Source: Sphingobacteriales bacterium 39-19 (GTDB lineage Bacteria; Bacteroidota; Bacteroidia; Chitinophagales; Chitinophagaceae). From it: a DNA stretch of 64,000 nt. Under the pieces are notes generated by a model. It was given only the letters and a program-made list of their open reading frames with translations. It was not told where the DNA came from and searched no databases. Below, piece by piece: positions 61,298 through 64,000 of the stretch; the stretch's first letter is position 1, and the number at the start of each line of letters is the position of its first letter. A program made the position numbers and the translations under genes. Where the stretch lies: contig MKTX01000007.1 in NCBI GenBank assembly GCA_001898465.1, positions 478,695-542,694 of the forward strand, in the 5' to 3' direction.

Positions 61298-61322
61298 AAC
61301 AGCTCTTGGGGCTGTTTTTTTT
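61298..61322 (+). terminator. Terminator-like hairpin between divergent tail units
   Basis: AACAGC-TCTTGGG-GCTGTT followed by eight T lies 40 bases before the tail gene start and ends where promoter f begins. A TATCTTTG box at 61243-61250 lies upstream on the same strand. Confidence 0.7.
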
Positions 61323-61356
61323 GTCCTTTTCAAAAGAACCGGATGCCGCTAACTTG
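61321..61356 (+). promoter_or_regulatory. Putative phage late promoter, copy f
   Basis: TTGTCCTTTT (61321-61330), 22 bases, CTTG (61353-61356), five bases before the ATG at 61362. Confidence 0.6.
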
Positions 61357-61361
61357 CCGGC

Positions 61362-63170
61362 ATGTTAGAAATTATCCTGAAGTCGAACGGCGGCAAACTA
61401 GATCTGCTGCCAGGCACCAAGCTTGAGATGAACCGCCCTGCAGATGCTTTTGATGAAGATATGAGCACGGGAGAATTCACGCTACCCATAGAGATCCCCT
61501 GGACAGACAATAACAAATTATTGCTGGGCTTTTCTGAACGCATGCAAAACTATGTGGGTGATAAAATAAGCACCTGGGAATGCGATGTTTTTTCTGATGG
61601 TTACCCGGAGCTATTGGAATCCAGCCTCAATCTGCTGAGCAAGGATGGCCTTTTATCTTACAGTACCGGTAAGTTCACCGCCAATATCAGCGGAAAGAAA
61701 GGCGCTTTTGGCAATACTGTAAACAGCCGCATGATGAAAGATTTTAAATTTGGAGGTCCAATAGCCTGGACAGAAGATCTATCATCCAGAGAATTTGCGA
61801 CTAAACATTCAAAAGGTTTTTTCCCTCAGTATGATAACTTTGCTTTTGCCCCCTTGGTAATACAGGAATATTTTGACACTGAAAAAAACTATTACGGTGA
61901 ATTCCTGGTGCAGGATACAGTGAATAATATAATTATTACCGGAGCCGGAACAGATGATTGGACGATGGACCGGCCAACCAGCGATGACCCGCTGGTGAAA
62001 GCAGAACCCGGAACTTCAGAATATGTAGATTACCGTACTATTCCATTTTTTAAGGCAAAATATATTACCAAAGCTTTGCTTGCTGAGCTGGGTTACATAA
62101 TTGAAGGAAACGCCCTGGATAGCGCCCTGCTTGATGAACTGTTCATCTTCAATACCAGGAGTATAGAAGATTACAATATGTTCAGCTATACAGATTCAAA
62201 CAGGAAAATTATACCGGCCAATCATCTGCCGGATATACCTGCAGTGGACTTTTTACGAAGTATTTTTAAATTTTTAAACATTTACCCCGTCTTTACCGGC
62301 GGATTTCATGTTTTATTAAAATCCCGTACCGATTTTATAAATAAAAGGAATATTCTTGATGTGAGCGATTACCTGCTTAACAGCTTTACATCAGAATATT
62401 TGCCTACAGAAGAACAGGGCGGATATACCCTGGATTATGAGCATGACCCCGAAGATTCTTATTTTGGTGAAGCTGTGAGGGATATTACAGAAAAAACACT
62501 GGTGGCAACCGTAGCCACCAAAGAACAACTGGATACTTTAAATATTGGCCAGCCACTCACTACCGATCATATTGCCATGGTAGAGGCCGAAAATACTTAC
62601 TACGTAGTAGCCGATAGCAGCAGCTCCCCGGTTTTGTGGAGCGCATACGCAGAAAATCTTCACCCTTTAAAAGTAGGTAATGGGAATAAGGCAAGCACTA
62701 TAGGTGCAGGCACATTGGCCAGTTATATGCAAATGGATGAAGGAACAGGCCTGCAGAATAAACTAAGTAAATTATGCACCCGGCAAAAGGGCTGCTATAT
62801 TAATAACAAGAAAGTGCTTGTTAAAAATAATTTCACACTCCGGCTTTTCTTTATTAAAAAACAAGTAATAGGTGGAAATATTTACCCCGTAAGCTTTAAC
62901 CACCGCACCAATTTTGTAGGCACCGGGCTCACCAATTATTCACTGGCTTTAAATATTGATAAAAGCCTGGGCAGCCTGCATAAAGAGTGGCAGGAAATAC
63001 AAACACGCCCCGAGCGATATACTATTACACTACAAGCCGATCGTGTTTTAATAAACAAGCTGGACCAGTTTAATATGATAATGGCCAAAAACGTACTTTT
63101 TGTGCCTACCGAAATAAACACTTCCGTACCTATGGGAGATACAGTAACAGTGAAAGCTTTGCCGCTGTAG
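61362..63170 (+). CDS. Large phage tail/baseplate protein
   Basis: The 602-residue product begins LEIILKSNGGKLDLLPGTKL and has an alpha/beta mix with FTLPIEIPWTDNNKLLLGF, FRSIFKFLNIYPVF-like DFLRSIFKFLNIYPVFTGGF, and a beta-rich end (TVTVKALPL). Proteins of this type follow tail genes in Bacteroidota phages; a baseplate hub or distal tail role is inferred. It is transcribed away from the other tail genes. Confidence 0.7.
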   Translation: MLEIILKSNGGKLDLLPGTKLEMNRPADAFDEDMSTGEFTLPIEIPWTDNNKLLLGFSERMQNYVGDKISTWECDVFSDGYPELLESSLNLLSKDGLLSYSTGKFTANISGKKGAFGNTVNSRMMKDFKFGGPIAWTEDLSSREFATKHSKGFFPQYDNFAFAPLVIQEYFDTEKNYYGEFLVQDTVNNIIITGAGTDDWTMDRPTSDDPLVKAEPGTSEYVDYRTIPFFKAKYITKALLAELGYIIEGNALDSALLDELFIFNTRSIEDYNMFSYTDSNRKIIPANHLPDIPAVDFLRSIFKFLNIYPVFTGGFHVLLKSRTDFINKRNILDVSDYLLNSFTSEYLPTEEQGGYTLDYEHDPEDSYFGEAVRDITEKTLVATVATKEQLDTLNIGQPLTTDHIAMVEAENTYYVVADSSSSPVLWSAYAENLHPLKVGNGNKASTIGAGTLASYMQMDEGTGLQNKLSKLCTRQKGCYINNKKVLVKNNFTLRLFFIKKQVIGGNIYPVSFNHRTNFVGTGLTNYSLALNIDKSLGSLHKEWQEIQTRPERYTITLQADRVLINKLDQFNMIMAKNVLFVPTEINTSVPMGDTVTVKALPL

Positions 63171-63465
63171 GGTGAAAGGATAAGTCAATGCATGAGTTGG
63201 CTGCTATACTGCCTTTATTAATCATCGGTTAAAAGGTAAAGACATAAAGAAACAGCCGCCACAATTAATATAGTTAATCCAAGTGCAATTAATACCGCCT
63301 TTAGCCCTGACGAATAAATTAATACCCCAAAGAAAATTGAAGAAAATAGAACAGACATTATCACACCTAATGTTTTTTTCATTTTTTTTATAGTTTAAAG
63401 TTCACAATTTATTTTACCGTACAGACAGCCGTCTAACGTTGGTTACAATGCCTGCAGGAGATCTG
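63171..63465. other. Gap with a small membrane-protein gene and a GTTGG motif
   Basis: Besides the 54-aa gene at 63218-63382, the stretch holds a CGTTGGTTACAATGCC motif at 63437-63452 that resembles motifs near 48923 and 63913. No other gene is seen. Confidence 0.5.
63218..63382 (-). CDS. Small two-helix membrane protein, 54 aa
   Basis: The frame from ATG at 63380-63382 gives two hydrophobic helices (LGVIMSVLFSSIFFGVLIY and VLIALGLTILIVAAVSLCL) joined by a short polar turn, and ends with an acidic DD. A holin-like or accessory membrane protein is possible; nothing more can be said. Confidence 0.5.
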   Translation of the reverse strand: MKKTLGVIMSVLFSSIFFGVLIYSSGLKAVLIALGLTILIVAAVSLCLYLLTDD

Positions 63466-63681
63466 TCATATTTCCCTTCCTAAACATTTTGAACAAGTAC
63501 CCATCCGGGAAAGTGTTTTAGTAATTGCCCTGTTATTGCCGTCCACACTAAAGTAATAATGCCTGCTGCAGCATTTGCCTTTACAATTTGCACAGATAAA
63601 TACTGATTTGCCCAGCTTTGATTTAGCGGCTGATATTTCACAACCGCATGAACCTATTTCTGTTTTCTTTTTTCTGTTCAT
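63466..63681 (-). CDS. Small cysteine-rich zinc-finger-like protein
   Basis: The ATG at 63679-63681 gives 71 residues. The cysteines in SCGCE, ICANCKGKCCSRHYY and GTCSKCLG could form one or two zinc ribbons. It overlaps the upstream gene by 44 bases in another frame. Function unknown. Confidence 0.6.
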   Translation of the reverse strand: MNRKKKTEIGSCGCEISAAKSKLGKSVFICANCKGKCCSRHYYFSVDGNNRAITKTLSRMGTCSKCLGREI

Positions 63682-63868
63682 GTGATTGCTTTTTAAATTC
63701 ATTGATCTTTTTTTTAACCTGGTTGTAGCTTAAAAATATTTTCCGGTCAACCCACCATCCGGCCGTACCATTGTAGCATAATTTTAGCGGGTAAAATCCA
63801 TCTACTTTATACAGGTGCGGGAACCCGCACCATAATAAATTGATATTTTTATGCCTAATTTCTATCAT
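63638..63868 (-). CDS. Hypothetical protein, 76 aa
   Basis: The ATG at 63866-63868 gives a product with LLWCGFPHLYKVDGFYPLKL and a basic C-terminus (QSHEQKKENRNRF). The overlap with the next gene suggests translational coupling. The family is unknown. Confidence 0.5.
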   Translation of the reverse strand: MIEIRHKNINLLWCGFPHLYKVDGFYPLKLCYNGTAGWWVDRKIFLSYNQVKKKINEFKKQSHEQKKENRNRFMRL

Positions 63869-63927
63869 GTAATTATCAATTATTTGTGTATGGGCATGGC
63901 GCAAATACTTATGTTAGCGGTCATGCT

Positions 63928-64000
63928 ATGAACGACCCTAAAAAAGTGAAGCCGCCAATTCACAACCTGCATTATCATCTGAAACATCTAACCCAGCAAC
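63928..64000 (+). CDS. Start of a hypothetical gene (cut by window edge)
   Basis: ATG at 63928 begins an open frame (NDPKKVKPPIHNLHYHLKHL) that continues past the right edge. It follows a GTTAGCGGTCATGC motif. Too short to identify. Confidence 0.4.
   Translation, partial: MNDPKKVKPPIHNLHYHLKHLTQQ

Noticed and set aside
26600..64000. A direct repeat of the tRNA-Lys 3' end that would mark the right end of the prophage
   Set aside because: Only the 12 of 13 match at 28285 was seen, too close to the integrase to be attR; the right end is probably outside the window.

Overview
The window looks like a chromosomal segment of a Bacteroidota bacterium, most likely Chitinophagaceae or a close relative, carrying the left part of an integrated phage. 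The base composition is moderately AT-rich. Promoters follow the Bacteroidota pattern (TTTG, 19-20 bases, TAnnTTTG). Typical host families are present (DUF2911, DUF922, short alpha-glucan phosphorylase), and one phage gene encodes a type IX secretion sorting tail. No species can be named from sequence alone.

Positions 1-26.5 kb are ordinary chromosome. They hold a cut-off MFS transporter, a glycogen phosphorylase-like enzyme, an MntR/MntH metal pair with a palindromic operator, a glycosyltransferase, a DedA protein and an amino-acid permease. A two-gene heme-copper oxidase with odd active-site residues follows. Next comes a five-gene cluster (split-barrel flavoprotein, 606-aa unknown, DGC protein, U32 protein, ferredoxin) that reads like a redox or anaerobic unit. 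A Dps-TetR-TolC-MFP-RND efflux operon is interrupted by a four-helix-bundle gene and AT-rich repeats. Three housekeeping genes lead up to tRNA-Lys.

From tRNA-Lys (26.53 kb) to the right edge the DNA is prophage. A large serine recombinase reads into the antisense strand of the tRNA, so its last 20 codons are tRNA sequence. After it come a tRNA-like gene, small genes and a divergent regulator pair. A minus-strand head and packaging block follows (30.9-39.8 kb: terminase, PLD-like protein, tail-tube candidate, major capsid, S49 protease/scaffold). Next is a structured non-coding stretch with a gene remnant (39.8-40.7 kb), then a plasmid-like DUF932 cassette (40.7-42.4 kb). A plus-strand portal and lysis block (42.5-47.9 kb) is followed by a small-gene accessory patch (47.9-51.0 kb). 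A minus-strand tail block (51.0-61.2 kb) and a plus-strand tail gene with small terminal genes complete the window. The right end and attR are not in the window, and no replication genes are seen.

The most interesting signals are these. (1) Six copies of a CTGTCCTTTT element lie 22-23 bases upstream of a TTG box, just before the first gene of six structural transcription units; it looks like a phage late-promoter class, and several of the messages would be almost leaderless. (2) Two unrelated sequences share an interleaved A-B-hairpin-A'-B' inverted-repeat plan, which is pseudoknot topology. (3) A single reading frame fuses a XhlA-like membrane module to a secreted esterase-like protein with a T9SS tail. 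(4) The recombinase has a tRNA-encoded C-terminus.
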